Shown in pieces: positions 1 through 8,445 of a stretch of 46,969 nt of DNA. The notes beneath the pieces were generated by a model. That model was not told where the DNA came from. It saw only the letters and a program-made list of their open reading frames with translations, and did not search any database. Each line of letters begins with the position of its first letter. The first letter of the stretch is position 1. Source of the DNA: Oleispira sp051275515. GTDB taxonomy: Bacteria; Pseudomonadota; Gammaproteobacteria; Pseudomonadales; Oceanobacteraceae. The stretch is from the NCBI GenBank assembly GCA_051275515.1, contig JBNMOT010000008.1, positions 1-46,969 on the forward strand, written 5' to 3'. Position numbers and translations under genes: made by a program.

Positions 1-1972
1 CACGGCGCTGATCATTGGCCACATCATCGTATTCTAAAAGCTGTTTACGAATATCAAAGTTACGACCTTCCACTTTACGCTGGGCTTTTTCAATCGCATT
101 GCTCACCATACGGTGCTCAATGGATTCGCCTTTTTCCATCCCTAATGCTTTCATCATATTGCGGATACGATCCGACATAAAGATACGCATTAAAGTGTCT
201 TCTAACGATAAGAAGAAGCGAGAAGAACCGGCGTCACCCTGACGACCTGCACGACCTCGTAACTGATTATCGATACGACGCGATTCGTGACGCTCGGTCG
301 CGATGATGTGTAAACCACCTGCAGCCAACACATCGTCATGACGTTTTTGCCAAACGGTTTTAATGTCGGCAATTTGCTGTTCTGTTGGATTATCTAGCGC
401 GGTAACTTCAACTTCCCAGCTACCACCCAAGACAATATCAGTACCCCGACCCGCCATGTTGGTCGCAATGGTAATCGAACCTGCAGCGCCAGCCTGAGCA
501 ATAATCTGTGCTTCTTTTTCGTGTTGCTTGGCGTTTAATACGCTGTGTTCTACTTTTGCTTTGGTTAATGCTGCTGATAATAGCTCTGACGTTTCAATGG
601 ATGCAGTACCCACTAGAACAGGGCGTTTTTGTGCAACAACCTCACGCACTTCTTCAATTACCGCTGCGTACTTCTCAGCCTGAGTTAAGAATACTAGATC
701 GTTATAATCAATACGCTTAACCTGACGGTTAGTAGGAATAGCCACGACGGCTAAATTGTAAATTTGATGAAATTCAAATGCTTCGGTATCAGCCGTACCC
801 GTCATTCCACTTAACTTGTTATACAAACGGAAAAAGTTTTGGAACGTAGTGGAGGCTAACGTTTGGCTTTCGGCTTGAATATTAACGCCTTCTTTGGCTT
901 CGATTGCTTGGTGCAGACCTTCACCCCAACGACGCCCTGCCATGGTTCTGCCAGTATGCTCATCAACGATAACAATTTGATTATTTTGAATGATGTAATC
1001 AACGTTTTTATGATAGATCACGTGCGCTCGCAGTGCCGAGTTAACATGATGTAAAAGCGTTAAATTAGACGATGAATAAAGACTCTCACCTTCTTTCAAA
1101 GCGCCTTCTTGTGCCAACATATCTTCTACATATTCATGACCTGATTCCGTCAGTTCTATAGAACGTTGCTTTTCATCAAGAATATAATGCCCTGGCTTCT
1201 CTTCCTCACCTTCCTCAGCTTCAAATTGCTGAGTTAACTGAGGAATTAACATATTCATCTTTTTATACAAAGCTGAACTATCTTCTGCTGGGCCAGAAAT
1301 AATAAGCGGCGTACGAGCCTCATCAATTAAGATAGAATCAACTTCATCGACAATGGCAAAATTCAATTCGCGCTGCGCTTTCTCAGACGAGGAAAACGCC
1401 ATATTGTCACGTAAATAATCAAAACCAAATTCATTGTTTGTGCCGTAGGTAATATCACAAGCATACTGAGCGCGTTTACTGGCAGGATCTAATCCAGGAA
1501 CAACGACACCTAATGTTAAACCTAAATATTCATAAAGTGGGCGCATCCACTCTGCATCACGACTTGCTAGATAATCGTTTACGGTAACAATGTGGACACC
1601 CTTACCCGTTAAACCATTTAGGTATGTCGCCAAAGTTCCCACTAAGGTTTTACCTTCACCCGTTTTCATCTCTGCGATATTACCTTCATGTAAGGTCATA
1701 CCACCGATCAGCTGGACATCAAAATGGCGCATTTTCATAACACGCTTACTGGCTTCTCTACAAACCGCAAAGGCCTCAGGCAAAATATCGTCTAGAGCAG
1801 TACCATCCGCTAACTTTTGTTTGAACTCAGGCGTTTTCGCCTGTAATTCACTATCTGAAAGGGCCGCTAATGATTCTTCGAGCGCGTTGATTTTAACAAC
1901 AACTTTGCCCATCCGCTTTAATTCGCGTTCGTTTTTGCTACCAAAAATTTTACTAAATAGATTACCGATCAT
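1..1972 (-). CDS. secA: Preprotein translocase ATPase SecA (C-terminal part outside window)
   Basis: This encodes the ATPase motor that pushes unfolded preproteins through SecYEG at the inner membrane. The reading frame starts with MIGNLFSKIFGSKNERELKR and stays open for about 657 codons to the window edge. Seen in order are the Walker A loop MKTGEGKTLV (about residue 103), the DEVDSILIDEARTPLI segment, the GTASIETSELLS and TNMAGRGTDI motifs of the second nucleotide-binding fold, GRAGRQGD, and the start of the helical scaffold (KQLLEYDDVANDQRR). The family is usually about 900 residues, so the wing, two-helix finger and zinc-binding tail lie beyond the edge. It follows the M23 peptidase gene by 125 nt on the same strand, a common gammaproteobacterial arrangement. 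The identification is firm; only the C-terminus is unseen. Confidence 0.98.
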   Translation of the reverse strand, partial: MIGNLFSKIFGSKNERELKRMGKVVVKINALEESLAALSDSELQAKTPEFKQKLADGTALDDILPEAFAVCREASKRVMKMRHFDVQLIGGMTLHEGNIAEMKTGEGKTLVGTLATYLNGLTGKGVHIVTVNDYLASRDAEWMRPLYEYLGLTLGVVVPGLDPASKRAQYACDITYGTNNEFGFDYLRDNMAFSSSEKAQRELNFAIVDEVDSILIDEARTPLIISGPAEDSSALYKKMNMLIPQLTQQFEAEEGEEEKPGHYILDEKQRSIELTESGHEYVEDMLAQEGALKEGESLYSSSNLTLLHHVNSALRAHVIYHKNVDYIIQNNQIVIVDEHTGRTMAGRRWGEGLHQAIEAKEGVNIQAESQTLASTTFQNFFRLYNKLSGMTGTADTEAFEFHQIYNLAVVAIPTNRQVKRIDYNDLVFLTQAEKYAAVIEEVREVVAQKRPVLVGTASIETSELLSAALTKAKVEHSVLNAKQHEKEAQIIAQAGAAGSITIATNMAGRGTDIVLGGSWEVEVTALDNPTEQQIADIKTVWQKRHDDVLAAGGLHIIATERHESRRIDNQLRGRAGRQGDAGSSRFFLSLEDTLMRIFMSDRIRNMMKALGMEKGESIEHRMVSNAIEKAQRKVEGRNFDIRKQLLEYDDVANDQRR

Positions 1973-2097
1973 GATGATTGTTTTTAAAACCCAAAAAATA
2001 GAGACAGCGAGAAAGATCCCTGAGACTAATCGCTGCGAGGCTAATTAGACAAGGCTTTCACTATATTAATATCAAAAAAATAAGGTATTACGAAGAC

Positions 2098-3024
2098 TTA
2101 ACGCAAGGTGCGGTGTAAGTAGGCAGCCGGATCGACGGTGCGACCGTTTTTATAGACTTCAAAATGAACATGAGGACCGGTAGAACGGCCACTGCTTCCC
2201 ATTGCGGCAACGACGTCTCCTTTACGAACAACATCACCCAGTTTAACTTTGATTTCAGCGCCGTGAGCATAACGAGTTTTATACCCGTTGCCATGATTGA
2301 TCTCGACCAAATTACCATAGCCATAGCGATCACTGGCCCAAGTAACAATACCTGAAGCGACCGCGATTACGTCAGACCCTTGCTTACCCGCGAAATCAAC
2401 TCCTGCATGCCAAGCTAAACGACCATTAAAAGGATCGGTGCGTTTACCATAACGAGATGACATCCATCCTCGCTTGATAGGGCGGCCTGCAACAAAGGTA
2501 TCCGTTTTAATTTTGTTGGCTAAAAGCAAATCATCGAGAACTTCCAACTGCTGTTCGCGCCGGTCAATACGTGAGGCTAATTTGTCTAAAACAGATTGAA
2601 TTTCGGGAGCTTGGTAAGTTTCATCCAGCGAACCCGGGCCACCCACAGCGGGAACTGAGGAAAAATCAAATTCATCACCATTAATTTTAGTGATATCAAT
2701 TAATCGTTCGCCGAGTGCATCGATACGTAGTAATTTGGCTTGTAATTGAGCTAAGCGTAAGGTTAAACCATCGAGCTCTTGATCAGCATGCTGACGAATT
2801 TCCTGTAATTCTTGGCGCTGATCATCTAAATCTTTACCCCATGCCTTTGCGGCAACAGGATCTAATAGCCCTTTATCCGCTAGGTGTGCGGCTAATAAAT
2901 ATCCCGTCGCGCCCATAGCAAACGGCAACACACAGATAGATGTAAGCAGCAAAAAGCGAGCTACAGGTCCTAGTGAGTATGTCTTCGATTGTCCATGCCG
3001 TTTACCGACGATAATAATATTCAT
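2098..3024 (-). CDS. M23 family (LytM-type) metallopeptidase, membrane-anchored
   Basis: This is a 308-residue protein with a short basic N-terminus, one membrane segment (about residues 20-45) and a coiled-coil-prone region (about 65-165). A C-terminal LytM/peptidase M23 domain follows (about 180-305). The zinc-ligand motifs are intact: HAGVDF (HxxxD), a central NHGNGYKTRYAH and HVHFEV (HxH). Enzymes of this fold cut peptidoglycan cross-bridges or, when degenerate, activate amidases. Intact ligands suggest a catalytically competent domain facing the periplasm. It sits between lpxC and secA, the position of an M23 gene in Pseudomonas-type genomes. The start ATG lies just beyond the lpxC terminator, so it is probably transcribed separately from lpxC. 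Substrate and partner are not evident. Confidence 0.93.
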   Translation of the reverse strand: MNIIIVGKRHGQSKTYSLGPVARFLLLTSICVLPFAMGATGYLLAAHLADKGLLDPVAAKAWGKDLDDQRQELQEIRQHADQELDGLTLRLAQLQAKLLRIDALGERLIDITKINGDEFDFSSVPAVGGPGSLDETYQAPEIQSVLDKLASRIDRREQQLEVLDDLLLANKIKTDTFVAGRPIKRGWMSSRYGKRTDPFNGRLAWHAGVDFAGKQGSDVIAVASGIVTWASDRYGYGNLVEINHGNGYKTRYAHGAEIKVKLGDVVRKGDVVAAMGSSGRSTGPHVHFEVYKNGRTVDPAAYLHRTLR

Positions 3025-3050
3025 GAGTATTAGTACAGGTATCCAAAAAT

Positions 3051-3081
3051 AATAAAGGCCATGATAAGTATGGCCTTTATT
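3051..3081 (-). terminator. Rho-independent terminator after lpxC
   Basis: A perfect 12-bp inverted repeat (AATAAAGGCCAT / ATGGCCTTTATT) with a 7-nt loop is followed on the minus strand by TTATTATTTTTGG. It lies 60-90 nt past the lpxC stop codon and before the M23 peptidase start. It separates the dcw/lpxC unit from the M23-secA unit. Confidence 0.85.
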
Positions 3082-3140
3082 TAGAAAATTACAAAATTTC
3101 TTAACTTTTCAATAAGTTACCGTACCAAAAAGGTGAACAC

Positions 3141-4049
3141 TTAGATAGCCGCTACTGGCTTAGTGTAAGAAATAGGCGCGTTTTCTTCTTCGTATTCTAC
3201 AAATTCCCATGCGTCAGTTTGCAGCTCAAGTTCGCGCAATAGCTTGTTATTCAAACCATGTCCTGATTTAAAGCCAACAAACTCACCCATAAGGCTGTGA
3301 CCCAGCAGGTATAAATCACCTACTGCATCTAAAATTTTGTGTTTTACAAACTCATCCTCATAACGCAAACCATCCTCGTTCAGTACCCGATATTCATCAA
3401 CTACAATGGCGTTATTGACACTACCACCTAACGCTAGGTTTTTAGAACGTAAAAACTCAATGTCTTTCATGAAACCAAAAGTACGAGCACGACTCACTTC
3501 TTTCACAAAAGAAGTTGATGAGAAGTCCAAGCTTGCTTTTTGTGCACTTTGCTTGAAAGCAGGGTGATCAAATTCGATTTCAAAGGTAACTTTAAAACCG
3601 TTATAAGGTACAAAAGAAGCGACTTTATCACCTTCGCGTACTTCAACTTTTTTCTTAATACGAATAAAACGCTTCGCTTTAGACTGCTCAGCAATACCTG
3701 CTGATTGAATCAAGAAAACGAATGGACCCGCGCTGCCATCCATAATCGGAACTTCTTGTGCACTCAGTTCAACAATAGCATTATCGATACCTAAACCTGC
3801 CATTGCAGATAACAGGTGCTCAACGGTATCAACACGGACACCGTCTTGAACCAAGGTAGTCGACATAGTGGTTTCACCCACATTGGTCGCTTTGGCTTGA
3901 ATATCAACAATAGGCTCAAGATCAACACGTCGAAATACAATGCCGTGGTCGACAGGGGCAGGCTTAAGTGTCAGATATACTTTTTCACCTGAGTGCAGAC
4001 CAACGCCAGTTGCGCGGATTGTATTTTTGAGTGTTCGCTGACGAATCAT
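3141..4049 (-). CDS. lpxC: UDP-3-O-acyl-N-acetylglucosamine deacetylase LpxC
   Basis: LpxC is the zinc amidase that performs the committed step of lipid A synthesis: removal of the acetyl group from UDP-3-O-acyl-GlcNAc in the cytosol. The 302-residue length is standard. The zinc ligands are visible as His in TVEHLLSAM (about residue 79) and the His/Asp pair in KHKILDAVGD (about 238 and 242). The GHSLMGEFVGFKSGH segment holds the catalytic histidine region. The start MIRQRTLKNTIRATGVGLHSG matches the family N-terminus exactly. It lies 93 nt downstream of ftsZ, and an extended -10 promoter in that gap suggests it is also transcribed alone. A strong terminator follows the gene. FtsH degradation is a known control of LpxC but nothing in the DNA tests it. 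Confidence 0.98.
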   Translation of the reverse strand: MIRQRTLKNTIRATGVGLHSGEKVYLTLKPAPVDHGIVFRRVDLEPIVDIQAKATNVGETTMSTTLVQDGVRVDTVEHLLSAMAGLGIDNAIVELSAQEVPIMDGSAGPFVFLIQSAGIAEQSKAKRFIRIKKKVEVREGDKVASFVPYNGFKVTFEIEFDHPAFKQSAQKASLDFSSTSFVKEVSRARTFGFMKDIEFLRSKNLALGGSVNNAIVVDEYRVLNEDGLRYEDEFVKHKILDAVGDLYLLGHSLMGEFVGFKSGHGLNNKLLRELELQTDAWEFVEYEEENAPISYTKPVAAI

Positions 4050-4104
4050 GTCGATTTACCAATATTGTTGATTAAAACTAACTAATTATTATTACTAACG
4101 GCCC

Positions 4105-4119
4105 ATTATAACAATTATA
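4105..4119 (-). promoter_or_regulatory. Candidate lpxC promoter -10 elements
   Basis: On the minus strand, the ftsZ-lpxC gap contains two exact TATAAT hexamers nine bases apart (4114-4119 and 4105-4110). The one nearer lpxC is preceded by TGT, giving an extended -10 (TGnTATAAT). No good -35 box is seen at 17 nt from either. This is inferred from sequence only. Confidence 0.5.
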
Positions 4120-4142
4120 CATGAGCGCGCTAGTAACAATTT

Positions 4143-5345
4143 CTAATCAGCTTGACGACGCAAGAAAGCGGGTATGTCCAAATAGTCCATATCCTTCTCT
4201 TTAGTGTTTTCCGCCCTAGGCGATAGCGGTTTTGCAGCTTGGTTACGAGTATGAGCAGGTTTATCTAATTCAGCATAATCTGCCACTGTTGTTGGTACTT
4301 TTCTAACAGGCTCTGATGTGGCTGTATTATCAATCACCTTTTTGGGCTTTTCAGCCGCAGAAGCCTTAACCCCTAAGCCTGTTGCAACGACTGTTACTTT
4401 CAGCTCATCGACTAAATCATGATCGATAACCGTTCCAATAACGACCGTAGCATGCTCAGAAGCAAACTCTTCAATCACTTGACCCACTTCAGTAAACTCG
4501 CCCAAAGTAAGATCCAAACCGGCTGTAACATTGACCAAAATACCGCGGGCACCTTGTAAATCAACGTCTTCTAATAAGGGGCTGCCAATGGCTGCTTCCG
4601 CGGCTTCACGCGCACGATTATCACCGGTTGCTGAACCTGTACCCATCATGGCCTGACCCATTTCTGACATTACTGTTCGCACATCGGCGAAATCGACGTT
4701 AATCATACCTGGACGCATGATCAAATCAGCAATACCTTGCACTGCACCCAGCAATACATCATTGGCGGCGCTAAAAGCATCCAACAAACTGCTGTTTTTA
4801 CCCAAAACGCTCAAGAGCTTTTCATTGGGAATGGTAATTAAAGAATCAACGCTTTCAGCTAACTGAGCCAATCCTTGTTCAGCGATCAATGAACGCTTTT
4901 TACCTTCAAATGGAAATGGCTTAGTCACAACCGCTACGGTTAAAATGCCTAATTCTTTTGCCACTTCTGCAACCACAGGTGCACCACCGGTTCCGGTACC
5001 GCCACCCATACCTGCTGTAATGAATATCATATCCGCGCCACTGATTGCTTCAGCGATACGATCACGATCTTCCATGGCTGCTTGACGTCCTACTTCAGGA
5101 TTCGCCCCAGCACCTAAACCTTTTGTAACAGCGCCGCCCAATTGAATAACAGTACGCGCTTCTACTTTACGTAGTGCTTGCGAATCTGTGTTAGCGCAGA
5201 TAAATTCCACACCTTCAATATTATTAACGACCATGTGTTGAACGGCATTACCGCCACCGCCACCGACACCGATAACTTTTATCACTGCATTTTGTTGAGG
5301 ATCATCTGCTAATTCGAACATATCCCCATCCCGTTGCTGAGACAT
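4143..5345 (-). CDS. ftsZ: Cell division GTPase FtsZ
   Basis: FtsZ is the tubulin-like GTPase that forms the cytoplasmic Z-ring. The start is placed at MSQQRDGDMFELADD because AAGGAG sits eight bases upstream; this gives 400 residues. Seen are the GTP-binding GVGGGGGNAV near the N-terminus, the tubulin signature GMGGGTGTGGAP (about residue 108), the T7-loop region NVDFADV, and a variable linker of about 70 residues. The protein ends in the conserved C-terminal peptide DYLDIPAFLRRQAD, which binds FtsA and ZipA. The gene follows ftsA by 49 nt on the same strand. The family's internal synergy Asp residues appear to be present. There is no sign of damage. Confidence 0.98.
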   Translation of the reverse strand: MSQQRDGDMFELADDPQQNAVIKVIGVGGGGGNAVQHMVVNNIEGVEFICANTDSQALRKVEARTVIQLGGAVTKGLGAGANPEVGRQAAMEDRDRIAEAISGADMIFITAGMGGGTGTGGAPVVAEVAKELGILTVAVVTKPFPFEGKKRSLIAEQGLAQLAESVDSLITIPNEKLLSVLGKNSSLLDAFSAANDVLLGAVQGIADLIMRPGMINVDFADVRTVMSEMGQAMMGTGSATGDNRAREAAEAAIGSPLLEDVDLQGARGILVNVTAGLDLTLGEFTEVGQVIEEFASEHATVVIGTVIDHDLVDELKVTVVATGLGVKASAAEKPKKVIDNTATSEPVRKVPTTVADYAELDKPAHTRNQAAKPLSPRAENTKEKDMDYLDIPAFLRRQAD

Positions 5346-5394
5346 AGTTTCTTCTCCTTTGCTGAGCTGCGCAATGCGCAACCACTATTTAATA

Positions 5395-6630
5395 TTAAAA
5401 GTTGTTTTGAATCCAATGTTTTACGCGTGAAAAGAAGCTTAAAGGCACTTCTTCTCGGTTATTTGTTTTAATTGGAGCATTTTGTTGCATTGCGGCGTAT
5501 AACAAAAGGCCAACAGCCGTTGCATAAATAGGATTATTAATCACATCAACCAAACCAGAAACGCCAATTGGCTTCGCCAATCGCACTGGCATATGGAAAA
5601 TTTCTTCCGCCAACTCAACAACGCCTTCCATCTTCGAGGTTCCTCCCGTTAAAACGATACCTGAAGCGACCAATTCTTCATAACCACTACGACGTAATTC
5701 CGCCTGTATTAAAGTGAATAATTCGTCGTATCGAGGCTCAACAACTTCTGCTAAAGCCATGCGAGATAAATCCCTTGCTGGTCGATCGCCGACACTTGGA
5801 ACCTTAATCGTTTCATCTTCTTTCGCCAGCTGTGTTAATGCGCAAGCGTATTTAATTTTGATTTCTTCTGCGTGCTGAGTCGGTGTCCGTAATGCCATCG
5901 CAATATCATTCGTAACCTGATCACCCGCAATAGGGATTACGGCAGTGTAACGAATCGAACCGTCAGTAAATATAGCAATATCCGTTGTACCACCACCAAT
6001 ATCAACAAGACAAACCCCTAGTTCTTTTTCATCTTCCGTTAAAACCGCATAGCTCGAGGCTAGCTGTTCTAAAATAATATCATCTGTTTCTAAACCACAA
6101 CGCTGAATGCAACGCTCAATATTTTGCGCAGCATTTGTAGCACTTGTTACCATGTGAACTTTGGCTTCTAAGCGCACACCAGACATTCCAATAGGTTCTT
6201 TAATACCTTCTTGAGTATCAATTGAATATTCTTGCGGCAGCACATGCAATATACGATTTTCACCAGGCAAGCGAACCGCTTTTGCCGCCTCGATAACGCG
6301 TTCAATATCACCATACGTTACTTCACGATCTTTAATTGCAACCATGCCATGAGAATTCATCGATTGAATATGGCTACCCGCAATACCCACATAAACAGAG
6401 TGAATTCGACAACCTGCCATCAACTCAGCTTCTTCTATTGCACGCTGAATAGATTGCACAGTGGATTCGATATTAACCACTACACCTTTTTTCATACCTC
6501 GGCTTGGGTGTGACCCTAAACCGACAATTTCAACACCACCTTCCGCTGTCATTTCACCGACGATGGCAACAACTTTGGACGTTCCAATATCCAGTCCAAC
6601 CAGCATGTTTTTTTGTGGCCCTTGACTCAT
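5395..6630 (-). CDS. ftsA: Cell division protein FtsA (actin-like Z-ring anchor)
   Basis: FtsA is an actin-family ATPase that tethers FtsZ to the membrane and recruits later divisome proteins. The start MSQGPQKNMLVGLDIGTSK is chosen because a TAGGAG Shine-Dalgarno, overlapping the ftsQ stop codon, lies seven bases upstream; this gives 411 residues. Seen are the phosphate-1 motif GLDIGTSKVVAIVG, phosphate-2 VDIGGGTTDIAIF (about 208), the adenosine motif GIVLTGGTSKMEGV (about 335), and a C-terminal amphipathic helix (FFSRVKHWIQNNF) for membrane binding. The ribosome-binding site spans the ftsQ stop, so translation is probably coupled to ftsQ. Confidence 0.98.
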   Translation of the reverse strand: MSQGPQKNMLVGLDIGTSKVVAIVGEMTAEGGVEIVGLGSHPSRGMKKGVVVNIESTVQSIQRAIEEAELMAGCRIHSVYVGIAGSHIQSMNSHGMVAIKDREVTYGDIERVIEAAKAVRLPGENRILHVLPQEYSIDTQEGIKEPIGMSGVRLEAKVHMVTSATNAAQNIERCIQRCGLETDDIILEQLASSYAVLTEDEKELGVCLVDIGGGTTDIAIFTDGSIRYTAVIPIAGDQVTNDIAMALRTPTQHAEEIKIKYACALTQLAKEDETIKVPSVGDRPARDLSRMALAEVVEPRYDELFTLIQAELRRSGYEELVASGIVLTGGTSKMEGVVELAEEIFHMPVRLAKPIGVSGLVDVINNPIYATAVGLLLYAAMQQNAPIKTNNREEVPLSFFSRVKHWIQNNF

Positions 6631-6640
6631 GGTCTTACTC

Positions 6641-7498
6641 CTAAACAGACAGCCATTTAATAGCGGCCCCTTTTCCATATCTAAGATCAACAACTGCTAC
6701 TTTTTCTTGTGGCAGTATTTTAAGTAATTCTATTAAACGCTCTAAACGTTGTTCCAACTGCTGACGGCCTAAACGAATCATCCAGCCGTTTGCCAATTCT
6801 ACTTGCCAGCTTCCTACCGTATTCATGGTTAAACTCACAATCTCCGCCTCCGCAGACAATAAACGCGACTGAAAACGCTGAAATTGTCGCATTACCTGCT
6901 CAGTTTTTTTCTTGGGGCCAAATAATTTTGGCAGCCCTTTTTGATCAAAGTTCTGAGATAGCATTAATTCTTCACCTTGAGGATTCAATAATGTTTCCTG
7001 GTTCCACACCGCAACCGGAATATCCTCTTTAAATTTAACCAACAACGTATCTGGCCAAATCTTTTTTACTTGAGCGCTTTTAATTAATGCCAGCTGCTCG
7101 ACTTCCGCTTTAACCTGATGCACATCAAGAGAGAAGAAATTTTGTTCTTTAACCCACAACAATTGCTTTGCTAATTCTTCTGCTTCCCAAAAACGAAACT
7201 CACCTTCCATCTCAACCTGCTCAACTGGCCAGCCCCAACGCACTTGCTGCAAACTCCAAGCCGCTAACACCAATAACGAAACAACAAATACCGACTGCAC
7301 AAACCACAACGGTATCAATGCAGCCGTTTGAGTAAAGGAAAAAGGTGTTTTCGTTTTTAATCGAGTCGCTCCTTTATTCACAGTTGCTCGTGCAGACGAA
7401 CCCTGCGGCGACGAACGCAATTTACGCTTCTTTTTTTCAGACTTCGCCCTATTCTTATTCGATTTATTGGCTTGATCTTTCATTGAGCTAACAAACAT
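6641..7498 (-). CDS. ftsQ: Cell division protein FtsQ
   Basis: FtsQ is a bitopic divisome protein that links FtsA and early proteins to FtsL/FtsB and FtsW/FtsI. The 285-residue product has a long Lys/Arg/Ser-rich cytoplasmic tail (about residues 1-55) and one membrane helix (about 60-82). A periplasmic POTRA segment follows (about 90-155, beginning VEQVEMEGEFRFWEAEEL), then the beta domain. The ATG at 7498 follows the ddlB stop by 13 nt; an internal Met six residues in is possible but has no better ribosome-binding site. Identity rests on domain layout and position between ddlB and ftsA. Confidence 0.95.
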   Translation of the reverse strand: MFVSSMKDQANKSNKNRAKSEKKKRKLRSSPQGSSARATVNKGATRLKTKTPFSFTQTAALIPLWFVQSVFVVSLLVLAAWSLQQVRWGWPVEQVEMEGEFRFWEAEELAKQLLWVKEQNFFSLDVHQVKAEVEQLALIKSAQVKKIWPDTLLVKFKEDIPVAVWNQETLLNPQGEELMLSQNFDQKGLPKLFGPKKKTEQVMRQFQRFQSRLLSAEAEIVSLTMNTVGSWQVELANGWMIRLGRQQLEQRLERLIELLKILPQEKVAVVDLRYGKGAAIKWLSV

Positions 7499-7511
7499 TT
7501 TTTAATACCTA

Positions 7512-8444
7512 CTAGAGTGTCTGTTGCAAAATATTCACCACTAATGCGGGGAAAGATAACCCTCCCGCGTTAGCCGCCATAGGCACTAACGAATGATCAG
7601 TCATGCCTGGGCTTGTATTTACTTCCAACAACCAAAAATTACCGTCTTCATCTTGCATAGCATCAACTCGGCCCCAGCCTGAACACCCAATTAACTTAAA
7701 CGCTTTTAGCGACATTTTATGCAACTCGCCTTCAGCGTAATCGGGTAAGCCTGAAGGTAATAAATATTGAGTATCGTTGGCTTTGTACTTCGCATCAAAA
7801 TCATAAAAATCATGAGTCGTTACCAACTGAATAGCGGGCAATGCCTCATCACCCAGTATCGCTACTGTAAATTCGCGACCTTCAACATACTGCTCCGCAA
7901 TCACAAGATCATCATGCTGAGAAGCAAACGCATAACTATCGGCCAAACCTTCACTGCTATGCACTTTACGCATACCAATACTTGAACCTTCTCGTGCGGG
8001 TTTCACCATCGCCAACCCACCTAGGGCTTGCATAATAGAATCCCAATCACTGTCTTTTTCTAAGACAAAGGCTTTAGGTGTGGCAACACCACAAGCATCC
8101 CAGACTAATTTGGTTCGCCACTTATCCATTCCTAACGCCGATGCCATCACGCCACTACCGGTATACGGTTTATTTAATAATTCTAATAAACCCTGCATGG
8201 TGCCATCTTCGCCACCACGGCCGTGAAGTGCAATGAAAGCACGATCAAAGTTTGCTTGGGATATTTGCTCTGCAGCGTTCTCACCAACATCAATTGCAAA
8301 CGCATCAACGCCTAATGCCAATAACGCACTTAATACAGCCGCTCCGCTGTTTAACGACACGGGTCGCTCTGCCGAGGTACCGCCCATTAATACCGCAATA
8401 CGTCCTAATGCATTTTTTTCATTCGCTGAAAGCGTATACGTCAT
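7512..8444 (-). CDS. ddlB: D-alanine--D-alanine ligase
   Basis: This ATP-grasp ligase makes the D-Ala-D-Ala dipeptide that MurF adds to the peptidoglycan precursor. The 310-residue length is typical of DdlB. The motifs are intact: AVLMGGTSAERPVSLNSG at the N-terminus, HGRGGEDGTMQGLLELLNKPYTGSG (substrate and omega-loop region, about 75-98), MVKPAREGSSIGM (ATP-grasp, about 145), and the metal-binding EVNTSPGMTDHSLVP near the C-terminus. It starts one nucleotide after the murC stop and is presumably coupled to it. Confidence 0.97.
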   Translation of the reverse strand: MTYTLSANEKNALGRIAVLMGGTSAERPVSLNSGAAVLSALLALGVDAFAIDVGENAAEQISQANFDRAFIALHGRGGEDGTMQGLLELLNKPYTGSGVMASALGMDKWRTKLVWDACGVATPKAFVLEKDSDWDSIMQALGGLAMVKPAREGSSIGMRKVHSSEGLADSYAFASQHDDLVIAEQYVEGREFTVAILGDEALPAIQLVTTHDFYDFDAKYKANDTQYLLPSGLPDYAEGELHKMSLKAFKLIGCSGWGRVDAMQDEDGNFWLLEVNTSPGMTDHSLVPMAANAGGLSFPALVVNILQQTL

Positions 8445-8445
8445 A

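Noticed and set aside
1590..2048. Long antisense frame opposite secA
   Set aside because: It is a shadow frame of secA, whose own frame carries all conserved motifs.
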